From Cyclina sinensis (taxonomy: Eukaryota > Mollusca > Bivalvia > Venerida > Veneridae): 64,000 nucleotides of DNA. Below the pieces are notes generated by a model that worked only from the letters and a program-made list of their open reading frames with translations, did not search any database and was not told where the DNA came from. A program made the position numbers and the translations under genes. This document shows, in pieces, positions 45,889 to 61,100 of this stretch. The stretch lies in contig JAAONU010000014.1 of the NCBI GenBank assembly GCA_012932295.1, positions 20,018,251-20,082,250 on the forward strand, in the 5' to 3' direction. Position 1 is the stretch's first letter; each line of letters opens with the position of its first letter.

Positions 45889-48800
45889 TCAAACGTTTGC
45901 ATAAACATTACTGTTCTCAAGGTGAGTGCACAGAAGATCATAACAGAATCTGTACTGTTCCTGTAAAACAAACAAAACACTTACGTACTAGATATTATAT
46001 ATATAATGATTATGGTGTTTTGCAATAACACAAGAATACTTGGGAATAAAACTTGCTTTCAACTGCAGACAACAAGTAAGATGTCCAGAAATGAATACGT
46101 TTGGTGACAACCTTATATGTTTTTACTTTTTTCCTTTGATTTCCACCTGTGGAAATAACCAACATATTTTCAGGAATCAAACTAAGCCCTTTAAATGTAG
46201 CTTTCCGTGGAAACGAACACCAGTCGAAGATTAAATGTACAAAACAAACTATGAAGGTATTTAGATATAGAAAATTACATACAAAGTTTGGTATGATATC
46301 CTTTTTGACAAGTCTCAACTGTCGAATCACTTGAGGGATGGACACCTCGTTATCAAACCGAGCACGATCGAAGATGTTCATTAGCACTGTCATCAAACCT
46401 GACCTCTCCACACCATTCCTATAATGCCAGATAATGAGAAAATAAAACAAATACACTGTGTAAATGTAACATTCATAGATTTGCTAAATAATAAAAAAAT
46501 CTTGATTGGTTTAACAAGTTAATACATTTTGTTAATTGTCTTAGCACCAACACTCCTTTCTTAGCTTTCATTTAGGCATAATTTTACCCTGGCTTCAATT
46601 GTACCTATCTATAAGGAAAAAAAACGTTTCTCATATTATCAGGTTTTGATCTGGTAGTTATACTTCTAAATTTTACTTTAAGAACAAGTTTAAAAATGGC
46701 CAACTGCAAAATTCTGCAAGTAGATGTATTTCGTTCTACACAATTCAAACATATTAGCAAAACAGTTTACCAGCATTGTATGAGTATAGGTTTTGTTTTA
46801 TCTGTTGCTTCGTTCTGCTGATCGACTTCTTCAAGAAACTTCAACATTCCGTCAGTAGTCTCTGGTACAAGACTGCTGCTAGACCATCTTTTGAAAATGA
46901 TTTCTGTAAAGTGGTGCTCCTGAAAATCATACTTATAAACATTTGAACCTCAATCATTTTTTTTCTGTTATAAGTTTTCATTTAAGCTGTAAGAAAACGT
47001 ATTTTGTTTTGTTGTGTCATAATTTATTTTTGTCATAGATACCTTATAACACAACATCAACAGCAACAGTAGCAGCGTAGCAAGTTATATCATATACATA
47101 TTAAAGGGGAAATGAGTTTGTGATTCTATTTCATTACGATATGGAACACGGGTAAAATTTATTCACAGCTTATATATAGCAATATATCGACCTTTCTTTT
47201 AAAACTTGCATCTAGTTTACACCAATTTAAAATGAGCAGACGTTTGTGTAATTCATTGCAATGTTTAAATGAAAGTCTTCTTTTGCTTTTTTGTTATAAT
47301 ACTTTCGATATCTGAAGTCCTAAATCGGAGAGAGAGAGAGAGAGAGTTTATAGATTACCTTTCCTTGGTATAAAAGGGTGTGAACCTTTGTGGTGTAGTT
47401 CTGTGTTTCTGTTTGTGATTTGCAGTGTACAACAAACGCCTCTCCTGCTAAAGCAAACTCCTCAAACAAAATTTGTCTGAGTTTGCTTGCCTTGATAGAA
47501 AAACAGCAACAATACTTTTTATCAGATTGCATCATGGTAAAATATTATGCAGAAGCAATATCAATCGCTTGTTGAATTACTATAACTAGCCAAAGCTGTT
47601 TACAATGGAACATAGATATTCTTGGTTAGAATATAGATGGAAAAACACTAAACAATTCGTAGCAGTTTAAATGACGTGTCTAAACTTTCCTACATTTTTA
47701 TCATAATGTGTGCAAATATATTCATGCATTTTTATATGTTTTGTTATATTTATAATGTTTCTCATTTGTCGTTAATTTATAATACAACAGATTTAGTACT
47801 TCAAACACAAGCTATTTTAAACATTTTGAGTTACTTAAAGTCCATGCGGTATATGATAACAAAAAATAAAAGGAGATGGAGAAAAAAAAGAAAACAAAAC
47901 TCAACTTAAAATGTAATTAAAGATTAGTATGTTCTACTTTCTTTGCGTCGAAACAAAGAAAATACTCACAGATTGTTCGTGATTCGGAAAAGTAATGACA
48001 ATACTGATGCTTTTTTCAAATACCAAGCGACACGTTTCCATTTTGGTATTCTCTAACGGGTATTGTGCGATGATGTATCCTACAAGACTGCGAAAACTCT
48101 GAAATACAAAATTGCCATTGTTTAGCTAGACAGAGACGTGAAATATATGTTTCAATAACGCATCAAGAAGCCGTATAGTTTTGCCGTTTGCTTCAGTATT
48201 CAAATAGTAGACAGTTTTAAGCTGATTTAAAATTAAGACGAACAATAAAGATTAAAATGCCATGACTTGATTATGTGACTAAAACCTATCAAGTCGAAGA
48301 TCATTGTTAATATAACATTGAAGATCTATACAAGGAAACATGTTTCCATTCCTTGGGTGGTACGGTTTTATGCTGTTATCAGAACAACAAAAGTTATCTT
48401 AGAAGTATAGAGAACTATCTGAATGGTGATACTTCCCACCACAAACAATAAAATAACTTAAAATTAAAAACGGAAAAACATGTCATGTGGTCTTACCGGA
48501 ACGTAAGCTGCTACAATAAGATTTGGACTGCCCGGTGTGTAAGTGGATAAAAATGGTCGGTTTAACTCGTGTGCAATGGGTTCATTTTTTCCTAAGAAAC
48601 AAATTTATCACACTACATTATCTTTAATCAGAATAACTAAAAACATTTTGACATTTATTGACCTAGTTATAATATCGTGCTGTGTATTCTCATCATTCAG
48701 GAACTTTAGTTTGTTCTACTGTGTGAAGGTCACCAGAAATAAAAACAAACCCTGAAAATTTTTGTTTGCTTATTGACACTCGTGATTTTTTGGTGTATCA

Positions 48801-49130
48801 ACAACGTATAGCCTTATTCATGCAATGCAATATTTAGTATCTTTTACTTGAAGAAGTATACCAAAAATCTAATAAAAATCATTTGGTTGTTGGTTTTCAA
48901 ATTTTGAATTGAATATGTTAAGTAATTTCATCTGCGCATATATCAAACATATGGCATGAATTCATAGTTTGAAATAAATAAATATACAAAAACTGTAAAA
49001 AGGTACACTGTGTATTTTGTAAGTCTATACGGCAAATTTTACCAGAACCAATGGCTGTTGTCTTGCCACTGCTTTGGTCGGGCATGCTGACGACACTTAC
49101 TGATGATAAACCGAAAGAAACTTCCAAGGT
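45889..49130 (-). CDS. Gene 3 PTP domain D2, probable pseudophosphatase
   Basis: Eight-residue blocks typical of D2 are recognisable: [42 protein letters not shown] and [15 protein letters not shown]. The WPD loop is [10 protein letters not shown], with no Asp. The P-loop is QCWNGVERSG, with Cys and Arg at C-x5-R but His replaced by Gln. The KNRY motif is degenerate, and no YWP block is clearly encoded between 47970 and 47490. D2 domains of RPTPs are commonly inactive regulatory folds, and this fits. The last exon [14 protein letters not shown] ends like most PTP domains. Confidence 0.85.
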
Positions 49131-52100
49131 CTGCGAAAGAAAATGATCAGAAAGTATAATATAGAATAAATGTCAGCAAAACTGTTACCATCAAGTAATA
49201 CATATGTATTTTAGAAGTATACGTGTTTTAATAACAACCTTTACACAATACGACTTGCTTTCTGTTAAGATTGCTAGTATTAGATAATTCTAAAGAATAC
49301 TTCGATATTTTCGTAGTTTAAAATTAGTTTTGTTTACCTCATACTCTTTAAGAAGTTCTGTTTTCCCAGAGTTTTTCTCTTCTTGCTGAAGGGTTATGTA
49401 CTCCTTTGTAAATTCATCCACACTTATTGGTTTTGATGGCAGGCAAAATATTTCCAGCATCAACAGATGCAAGTATAGATACTGGTTCTGTGGCCAGAAA
49501 ATAATAAAAAATAGATTATATGTGTACAGGTAATCTATAACTTTTAATCAGACTTACTGAATATATACTGTTTATATTTGCACAAACTTTTTTCCAGCAT
49601 AAAACGAGTCATTATTCCGCAATTAAACCACAGCTTTCGACGTCTGGAAGTTATATATGATTGTTCACATGTTAGTGAAACAATATATTTCCATGTATCT
49701 TCAAGTTGATGCACATACAAATGTAAATTAGTAATTGTTTTATAAGGCAAGTGTTTCGAAAAAACACAAAAACAAAACTAACAATTATACTGTTCACAAA
49801 ATGTGAAGGATATCGTAGTTTATATTGTTATTGCAAGTAATTTAGAAAACCCTTACCTTTTGATGTTTATTAAATCAATTAAACAAATACATTCACACAT
49901 TTTAGTCGAAGATTTGACTTCTTCATAAAATCTTTAGGTACTTTAAACAGCGTCAAAAGTCATAACGTCAATTATATCATTTTCACACATCCTAAAAAAC
50001 GTGTTGGTTCACCTATGTTGTCGCAAAAATCTATGCAACGGCGTCTCATACTCCCAATCGGACGACTGTGTGCTAAGGGATTTTGCCCCCAACTTCTTGC
50101 AGCGCATGCACTCATGTAAAGTTCAGGGTGGAGGATCACGTCCTCTGACATATTTTCCAAGAGTTTCCCACAAGTGTTCAATAGGTGATAAATCTGGGCT
50201 CATTGATGGCAATGGTAAGGTACGGATATGTTGCTCTTTCAGGAACTCTGTGACAAGTCTTGCCCTATGGGCCTTGGCGTTATCATCCTGGATAATGAGT
50301 TCTTGGCCATGACGTTGAGCAAACGGGACAACATGGGGAACCAACATGTTGTCACAGTAGTATGGCCAGTCACACTGCCATGGCACACATGTAGCTGTTT
50401 TCCGGCAGTCATAGTGATGCCACCCCATGCCATAATAGACCCACCCCATATCGGTCATGGGCAACCCTAGCAGCGTCTGTAAAACGTTCACCTTAACTCT
50501 TTTCCGACCATCACGAAAGTCTAGGTTGAATCTGGATTCGTCACTGAACATCACTTGACAACTGGTTAATATTCCATCTACGCCGCTCTCTACACCACGC
50601 CAAATGTTCATGACGATACACTGCTGACAACGGCATGTCCACTTGAGGACGCCTAGCGTTGAGACCATCTGAGTGAAGGCGAATTCTAATTGTCTGTCTC
50701 GAGACATTGACACCTCTGACAAGTCGAAGGCGTTGTTGAAGATCTGTGGTCGTCAATGCTCAGTTACGGAGAGCTCGATTAACAACATAGCGGTCGTCTC
50801 GGACGACAGTTCATCTTTGATTTCCACTTTATTGGATATCAATAACGTCACCAGTTGTTTGATAGCGTGGCAATCGACAGACAACGGACTGTAAAATATT
50901 CAAGTCGGTTGCAGCATGGGCCTTTGTGATTCCGATCTGGAGCATACAAATGTCCCGACAATGTTGACATTATGTGAGACGTCGCAAAATGGCAACAGCA
51001 AATTTGATTGTGAATTTGTTTTTGACATCTACTCAACACAATATTCTGTAGATTTTGCCCAACTGAAGTCACAGTTACAATGATGTTCATCAATGTTTAA
51101 ACCCGCATGTCTTAAAGTTGCACGTGCAGCAGAACTAGATTTCTATTCTTCAGTGACCACGCTATCAAGACATGAACAACCAATGTAAAAATATACATGA
51201 TGATTACCTATAAAGAGTAGGTTTCCCAAATCATAACAAAATAACATAACATCGTCAACATTTTGTGAACAGAAGATATACTCGGTGTTTAAATCATATT
51301 TAATCATCGATCCAAAAGTTATATTTCATATCGTGTACTTAAACAAATATCAAACAATTAAGCTATCTATTCCCCGTTTTATGATCACTAACATTGCCAT
51401 TTTTTATTAAAGAATTAAGGTATTACGGGAGTTTGAACCAAGTTGACCCGCTGGTCCCTTAACTCTTTAACGCACTGGTATACATCAATGTATCCTAGAT
51501 TCTTTCCTTGGTCGTACAATAGATCCAGTGCAATGAACGTCCCTGTTCGACCAACACCGGCACTAGAAGGAAATTGAAAAACAATTATATGTTTGCTTAA
51601 ATGAACATGCAAAGAGAACAATAAATATCTAAATAATGTATATTACTACCATACAGTTCTCGTTCTTGTATGCACAAGCAAATAATTATTGTAGTTAAAC
51701 TCTGTATGCTGATTGTCAACAACTAAGTCTACACATTTCTTGTAAAAATATATACGACGCTAAATGCGTCATTTGTGCCTAAAATAAACCGGATTTAGCT
51801 TACCGAATCATTAAAACGTCTCAATCTAAGAATCAATGTCATTCTTATATTAAAAACAATCAAAAGTGCCCATGTAAAATTGTAAAGAAATATCTTCGCT
51901 AAATAGCAGATGTGTTCTTTTGTTATATACAACCTGCAGTGAACAAGCCATGTATGTTCCTTGTTTTCATCTTCCTTCCTGACCTTCCTCCAAAACTGTA
52001 GCAGACCAGATGTTGTCTTTGGAACATCTTTATCAGGCCATGCAGTATAATGGTATTGTGTTATTTCACGTGTTGCATTTTTGTCGTCCTGAAATAATTC

Positions 52101-55100
52101 TAGTATGTTTTTATCATACACTAATCATTACATTAGAAACACTTTTTTCACATATAAACCTTGTTTGGAATACTGAATCTGCAATCTGACTTGTGTTTTT
52201 GGAATAGAAGTTTTATCTCATGTTTTTCTAAATTATCATTTATGTAACCAATTCCAATGGGGGTTGTGGGGGCTATATTGTACATATTGGTACACGACTA
52301 CAAGTTGATGCTATATACTAAAATAGCATTGCTGTAAGCCTTATGGTTTTAGATAAGGAACGTTTTTAAACGTTTTTGTTGTTTTTGTTGTTGTTGTTTT
52401 GCAACCTGAGTTCTACATGGATTGGAAAAAGAACACTTTTGGGAAACTTAAATGCTCAGTGAATAGCAAAATGAAAGGGTTTAAAGTTTTCACTTTATAT
52501 TTACATATATTTTATTTAACTGTGCAGAAAAAAGATCAAAAGGCAATAACTCTGGTATAACTGATTCAAACTGAATGTGTGCACGCACATACATATTTGT
52601 GTTGAGTGACATTATGATTGTTCCCTGTATTTTTTGGGTTATGTACTGTATATCAAATTAATCAAAGAGCCATAACTCTGGTGTTTATTATCTGATCGGA
52701 CAACGCCTAACAAAACGTAATTCGGCGAGATGATACGTGTGAAAGTTTATAATCATGGTCAATCATATTCTTGTGAAGATGCATGCCTCTTTGTCATATT
52801 TTTATTTTGTCCTGAGTGCAACATAAGCTAAAATATCTCTATTTTCATTAAAGACATTGGCCATTACATTTTTCTGGACATAATATATCAGGCGAACTTC
52901 AAAAGTTCCTAATCATAATCAATTATAGTAAAATATGATGGTTTTAGTATTGAAGTACATTACTGAAGTAGGGTTAAGGGCAAGGCTTATTTTAGTTCTA
53001 AATTTCGGCTCATCAGGAAGAGCCTGCACGTGTTCTCATAAGAAAGTAATATTTTTGCACACGAAATGCCATAATTGTGGTGTTTCTAAGACAATGTGAG
53101 TAATACTCGTAGCCCACAATTTTTCTGTCGTAATTAACATCTGCCAAAAAATATCAATTACAACATTCTTAACCGTTTCCAAGAACGGACAGATTTAGTG
53201 AAATTACAAAGGGCCATAATTTTAGTTTTTCAAGAACTAAGCAAGTGACACCTGCAGTGCCGAATGTCGTTATAATAGTTAACATCTACGACAAATTATT
53301 TTTAAAAAAATCAAACTATTTTTGAGTTGTGACTCCAGAAATACGAAATGACGGACGGACACATGCATGGACAGGCAGACGAGCGGACAAAGCCAAAACA
53401 ATATACCTCGCTTTTCGGTGATAAAAACACAGAAAAAACATACCATAACGTAAGTTAAAAACAAACATCTACTACAATAATGTTTTTCTGCAGTCTAAAT
53501 AATAAAATGAAGTAAAAACTACCTTCTGGAATACTTTGAATATCCTGACAACGAATTCGGCATACACTTCTTCGTTTACCATCGTCACATGAATCGATCC
53601 AAAAAGTAAACCAGAACCCTGTGGGCCCCAGTACTTGTTGCATTTTATCTAAAAGAGGTCAATATTTTTCATATTATATACTTTTTGGTAAGTTCAAACT
53701 TCAATGTACCTTTTCATCCTAGAATACCTTAACACATTCAGTTTCATTATAATTCGCTATAAGCCACTTTATTTAGAGCTACATTTCAAACCAGTTCAGT
53801 TCAACTGGAGTTTTCCTTTTTTCTAAATACATAAAATGGAATTAGTTTTTATTTTCATGAGGATACAAGCTATAAGGATTTCATTCAGCTTTCCATGCAA
53901 CTTTCTCTGTTTTGTTTTGTTTTATATGTGTGTGAGTGTGTTTTTTTCAACACATTTGTCGGGATATATAATCACCGTGACTTTGGACAGGAGACCTAAA
54001 ACTGAAAACAGAGATAAAATGCATAGGCATGCAGGAGATGGGTTCACAAAATACAAATTAATCTTTGGTTTTTGAAATTGTAATAAAAATCAGCCTGTCT
54101 TAAACAAATATTTGCATGACAGATAAATACAACATTTGTACCACAAAAAACAGCTACCTTTCCTTGTTCAATGACGTTTGTCACCATGACAATTTCTTTG
54201 ATGTCCACTTCCCATATCATTCTCCAAAACTCGACAACATAGTCCTCTACAGGGCCTATGTAATGGTGAAATGGCAATCAATATCAGGTGAGATGATACT
54301 TTATTCTAATATGCATTTTCTATGATTTTACATTATTTCTATGACCTTCCGTGACACCGGATTAATACTAAGGAAACTGGATAACATAATCAAGTCCCTA
54401 TAAGTATATAATATGTAAACAGTACGCAAGACTTCTATCACTTGTGCTTTAGCGACATGTTATACTTCAATGGATGAATCTAGGTAGAATCACATAATAT
54501 TTGGTATACACATGATAATCACCCAGTAACATCCGTACCATTCGTATGAAACAAGGTAATTTGAAAGCGACTTAAAACGAAAAGAATCTATTTTTGAAAT
54601 AGTAAACATTCAAAATTAAAAAAAAAAAAAAGAATTATCGAAACCTTTACGATTATAGTTTATAAGAAGATTTTAAAATTTGTTTTTTCTATAAATGCTA
54701 AGAAAAACCTATTACTCCGAGGCCGGAGCAACACCTTATCCCTAGTGCGCTAATTCTAAATCTTAAACACGTCTTTAAGATTCTCTAAAGAATGGAATTC
54801 TGTTACCAGCATATTATCCCATTTTCGAGATTTACAGTAACTGTAACACAGTTGTAATTCCTCGGACTTTGACGCTAGATAGTGTCTGTGCGAAAAAGAG
54901 ATACATTTTTATAAGTTTAGCAACGCAACATTAAGTTTACCTTGAGAGGCAATATAGGCCTTTTCTTTCTCGACACCCTAGAAATGAAAAGGAAATGAGA
55001 AGTAAGATGGCAATTATCATAGTTATACTGATTCAAAATGGATGAAACAGCAGTTTGTTTTCAGTAAAATATTTCTTTTTAATGAAATTTTTTAATTCAT

Positions 55101-58100
55101 TTGCGACGTGTATATTTCAAAAGAGAGTCAAGAAAGGTTTGATTATATCATTTTTGTACGTTCTACAATTGTTAATTAAGTATTTAAATATTTGTTTGGA
55201 AGAAAGCCAAAATTGCTATAATTCCACAACAGAAACCACCTACCTTTATAAAACTTGCGTTTATAAAATCTGACCCAGGTTTTCCAGGTAGTTCTTTGAG
55301 AATTACACGTGAGTGATCGTCTATATAGATACATGGAATAATTTGATTATAACAATAAGTAAATATCAATCAAAGAGTTTACTGATTGCACTGTTAATGT
55401 ATTGGGAATATATTCAGTATTTGCCTATTGTTTGATGTTCATAACAATGGGGAAATGTTGTCACATTTAAGTTTAAATATTTATTGTAATGCATTTACAG
55501 AGGCCTATCGGCTAGACAGTGGAAACGATTTCACACTGATCTTTAATAATCAAACTAAGCAGAACAAAACAAGAAACAGAAATGGAAAATATTCATGTAA
55601 TAAAAACAAAATTTTGTTTTCACTTCCTTAATTTAAACAACAGATGACCATATAATCAGATCAGATAAGTAAGCATGACTTTCAGTAACATATCATCATT
55701 TATTTTCCCATGATTTTGACAACAATAACGTAGACGTACATGGGAAAATCTTCTTGAATCTATTCTTTGGTTTGTTCTCAGGTCTTTCAGCATCTAGTGC
55801 CGGATGAAGCAATCCCGTTGCTAAATTCTAATGAAACATGTGAAAGAAACATGTCAAAGGTAAGGTAAGTTTGTTGTTGATATTTTATAAGTAGTGACGA
55901 CGTGCTATCAATTAACGTTCAGTTACAAAACATATTCTCTTTCCCTCTAGGAGATAAAGTAACTTCAAAACTCTAGAAAAGTTTAAACTACCGTTGGAAC
56001 CTCGCAGACGGGTGATAAAATGCATTTATGACTTGTTATAATAAAATAACACTTTTTTTAAATTCAGCTGATAGTGTTTTCTCTTCTTACCTCAAATTGT
56101 GTGGTGAAATATCCTTCAACATTTATTTTTTCCTTAACAAAAGTAGCTATGTCGGCTACTGATATGGCAAAAGGTGTTCGCCTAACTGGCCCTACGTTGT
56201 AGTACACTGTACAATCATCTTCGTCATTACCATAAATATGATCGCCGTCTAAATATTCGGCAATAACAAAAGCTTCAAATTATACTCAGAATTATAAGTT
56301 TATACTGTTTTTGTCATGTCAGCTAATTATTAAAGTTAAGATTTTATATACCTATCTTACTAGTCAAAATGTCTTTATTGGTTTACCTTTTAAACTGCCG
56401 ACATTCAACAACTGACTTCAGGAATATGTGAATTACATGCAAGATTCTCTGAATGCTATTGAATGATTTATATGAAATTTCTGATAAAAATTAATTTATG
56501 CAGTTCAAGTGTATTTATAAATACTAACTTTCAAACCTTCAGTTCCTGTGAGACAAACCCAGTGCAGTGGCAATAAATACAGACTCAAAGTTCTAAGTTG
56601 ACTTAATGGAAAAAGTGAAATACTCGATGATAAAACGAAAAGAGACAGGTTTTTTTGTACTGCGTGTAATCGAATAAAAGGACATGTTTCTAATTAAGAT
56701 ATAATTGCCTTGAACTGATTCTTGGATATCAATGTCACCATTCACATAAGTGTCTGTCTGCGAGTTCTGATATATTTCGTTATGGAAGAAGGTCTCTTCT
56801 TTTCCTTTCTTTTTGAATAACCTAGACAAAGGAATTTCACGATACAATTAAAATGGTCAACAATAAAATGTATTTCAATGACAAGTTCAACAATTTGAAA
56901 ATTGCCTTCTTTTCTCATTTCCGCATGCCAGAAAATGGCATGCACTTGCATTCTGAAAGAAAAAACTCCAGGAAGAATTACCATTAAGAAATATACACTG
57001 TATTCTTTTGACAATAAAAATACATATCTTTTAACCTCCTAAGTTTCTCCACAAAAAAAATCCATCTCAGAGTATCAAACAAATTTCTAAATAAACTAAT
57101 ATTGTCAAAACTAAGTTCAGATATGCTTCTATCACTTTTCTTGACCAGAAGTGTGCTAAAGTTACGTAAATATTCTACAATCATGGGTTATATAAGTGAA
57201 CGAAAATGTTTCTTTTTTTTCTTAGGCAGACAATGCATAAGGCTAACACCTTATATATCGTTTAACCACGAAACACAACTTACCTTACAAATAAATCTTT
57301 TCTCTTGCAGAACAAAAATGCAATAACGACAGAAACAATAATGATTACAAGAGCCACGGACACTCCTGCTGCAACATACACATTGCTTCTTTGCGTTTCT
57401 TCTGTCACAAGTTCTGAAATGTCAGATAGAAAATAAGTGATTTCAAAATATTATTAACATCGTTATTAAAAAAAAAAACAAGATAAATACCATAATATAA
57501 TCATAAAAAATATTCTATCCCTGAAAAAGGAATTAAAACAAATTATGAACAAACAAGTAAAAAAAAGAGAAAAAGAAGAAAGAAACTACACTATTGCTAC
57601 ACAATTTTAGGTACATTTTGCAAACATACGAAATCAGTTAAATGACACATGTAGAATTATGTTGACATGTATATGGTATACATATATAATCAATACTTTT
57701 AGACGTAAAAACATGCTTTAGTATATGTGTAGCAGGTTTACCCTCCCAACAGGTGTTCCCTTTCCATCCATTTATACACCCTAACAAACAGGAGCCATTT
57801 GTATGCAAACATGCTGAGTCATCGTAACAATGTCCACTACAGTTTTTGTCACACTCGGCTCCGTAAGAACCAGGCGGACATTCTTAAAATATATGACAGT
57901 AATACCTTTTTTATTGACGATAAATTAAGTACACAATACAATAATATTTAAGTCATATGTATCTGAATGATAGAAACATAATATAGTTATACTAGTATAA
58001 ACATAGTGGCTAAGTGGCCAATAACATCAATATAAGCAAACGGAGGGGAGTCATTTCTGTGTCCACTTTCTTGATATAAATTGATATTTAGCAGTTAAAT

Positions 58101-61100
58101 TATATTGTATCCATTTTTTCTTACTTTGGCAAAAAATAATGTGACTGCTTGTAACAATTCTGGTCTGGTTGTTTTAGTTTTATGAATAGCTAACTGTCCT
58201 TAACATACTTTGTGTTGATTGTTTTCACAGACTGGCATTTTTCTTCAGCTTGCGAGGTTTTATACTTTAAATTATCTAGTTATTTGCCTATATTAAACAA
58301 AATAATATTTCCATACTATTCATTAGCTTTGGAATAAATCGTTTAAAATGGTATAAGTTTCTTTAATCCTTTCAGTTTCTGATAGAATCAGGGCATATCT
58401 ATTTTAGTTTTGACCGAGACTGACAAATATTCTATAAAGCATTTATGCAGGAGTAATGAGGCTCAGTGAACTATATAAATAACTCAAAATGCATTACTTT
58501 CATTGCAGGTTGTTCCAGTCCAACCAGGATTACACCCGTATTCACATGAACCGTCAGTGTGCACGCATTCTGAACCGTTTAAACAATGCAAACTGCAGTT
58601 TGACGAGCAGTCTTGTCCATATGTTTTGTTTTGACATTCTGAAATTAGAAAACATATGTATTAATCTGGTGACGCATACCAAAATAAATCGTGTAATTAT
58701 GTTATGTTATTTTATATTTTAGCACTCCAAATTTTGATTTTACTATACTACCTTACTATAAACTTGGTAAATATCAACTGTAGAAAGACTTAGCGTTCAA
58801 TATTAAAACTAAACCTCAAAGTGATAAAACGAAATAGTTCTTTCTCATACCATCATAGCACGTGTCTCCCGTCCAGCCAGGTTCACACCCATCTTCACAT
58901 GAACCGTATGTGTGTAGACAAGCTGAACCATTCAAACAATGTTCACTGCATTCAAACGCACAATCTTGGCCGTAAGTTTTATTCTGGCATGCTTTAAATA
59001 ATAGTAGAATTATTGTTTAGGCTAGTCATCTTGCAGTGTCGTATTTCAAGTAGGTTATATCTGAAACTACCCTTCTGATGACTATGCAGTTGAATATTAA
59101 GCAGGCTTAATAAATGAAAAATATTAGATGAAATCTAAACACAAAACTTAAGTATAAGAGTGAGAGAAATCTTCACCATCTTGCATATATCTCCAGTCCA
59201 GCCAGGATTACACCCATCTTCACATGTCCCATTTAAGTGAAAAGTTTCTTATAGAATCACGGCATATCTCTTTTAGTTTTGACAAAGACTTACAAACATT
59301 CTATAAAGCATTTATGCAGGAGTAATGAGGCTCAGTGAACTATATAAATAACTCAAAATGCGTATTTACTGTCATCGCAGGTTGTTCCAGTCCAACCAGG
59401 ATTACACCCGTATGCACATGAACCGTCAGTGGGCATGCATTCTGAACCGTTTAAACAATGTGAACTGCAGTTTGACGAGCAGTATTGTCCATATGTTTTG
59501 TTTTGACATTCTGAAATTAGAAAACATAATATATATATATATATTAATTTTGTGACAAATACAAAAATAAATCTTGTAATTATTTTACCTTTTATATATT
59601 TTAGGATTCCAAAATTTGATTTTACTATACTACCTTACTACAAACTTGGTAAGTATCAACTGTAGAAAAACATAGCGTTCAAAATAATTTAAACTAAACC
59701 CCAAAGTGATAAAACGAAGGAATTCTTTCTCATACCATCATAGCATGTGTCTCCCGTCCAGCCAGGTTCACATCCATCTTCACATGAACCGTCTGTGTGC
59801 AGACAAGCTGAACCATTCAAACAATGTTCACTGCATTTAAATGCACAATCTTGACCGTAAGTTCTATTTTGGCATGCTTTAAATAATAGTAGGGTGATTT
59901 ATTAGGCTAGTCACCTTACAATGTCTACATTTATTGGTTGTATTTCAAGTAGGTTATATCTGACACTACCATCCTGATGACTATGCGGTTGAATAATAAG
60001 CAGGCTTAAAAAACGAAAAACATTAGATAAAAAATCTAAACACAAAACTTAAGTATAAGAGTGAGAGAAATCTTCACCATCATTGCATATATCTCCAGTC
60101 CAGCCAGGATTACACCCATCTTCACATGTCCCATTTACGTGTAGACATACTGAGCCGTTTAAACAGTGTGTACTGCAGTTAAAAGCACAGTCATCCCCGT
60201 ACGTGCCATTTTGACATGCTGTAAAATAGAAGTCATAGAAAAGAGACAGGTTTATTTCTAGTTTTCATTTTCTTTCTTCAAAAGAAGTGGTTTATTAAAA
60301 TATGTAACAGTTTTAAAGTAGATAGTTTGACAATTATTTTATCACAACATAGGAGGTACCTAAAGCTTAACCAAATCATGTTCTTTTATGCATGAACTAG
60401 TCACATCGAATTATTTTGGTTATGAACAAAACAACCCACAAAAGTAAAATTCCGATTGTTGACCAATCGCTTAATACACTAACTAAAATGTTGGAAGGTG
60501 TGCAATAAAGATAAAATGTAAAAATGTAATTAAAACTATTAATTGACCGTTATCGCATGTATCTCCTATCCATCCCGCATCACAACCCTCTATACATGAA
60601 CCATTTGTTTGCAGACAGACTGACTTATTTAAACAATTTGTACTGCAGTTTAATGCACAGTCATCTCCATACATTCCGATTGGACATGCTTGAAATAGAA
60701 AACAAGCACCGAAATTTACTGGATAGACAAAATAAAACTAAACATAGTTACGTCATAGTTATACTTCCTAGTTTTGATATAAACGTTCTCCGTTGTTCTT
60801 GTTATGGGCTTACTTGTGAAACTTTTGTAACATTAGCAGATAACATGTCTTTCATTTACACCAATTTACTAAACCGTAGAACTCTCGAGCACAACACTAA
60901 TAACTACATTTTAAATAGGAAATTCATATGAACAGACCATGTAAAGTCATTATGAAAGTAACAAATCTTATGTTTTCTCACACGTAATTTAATTGCAGAA
61001 AATAATTGAAATCTAGGAAATTCTTAATGAATAGGTCTAATTAGGCTACTAGAATACACACACTATGTATGGGAAGCTGCATTCACTATTACAGGTCATG

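Larger units (their letters stand above)
43950..48320. repeat. Segmental duplication copy A' (direct repeat of about 5060-9279)
   Basis: Gene 3's last five exons with their introns and 3' flank, shared with copy A. The break at 48320 falls in the intron between exons 48497-48591 and 47970-48098. Confidence 0.9.

Noticed and set aside
46040..46334. Plus-strand open frames mirrored at 6923-7156
   Set aside because: Antisense to, or flanking, the D2 exon; conserved only because the whole segment is duplicated.
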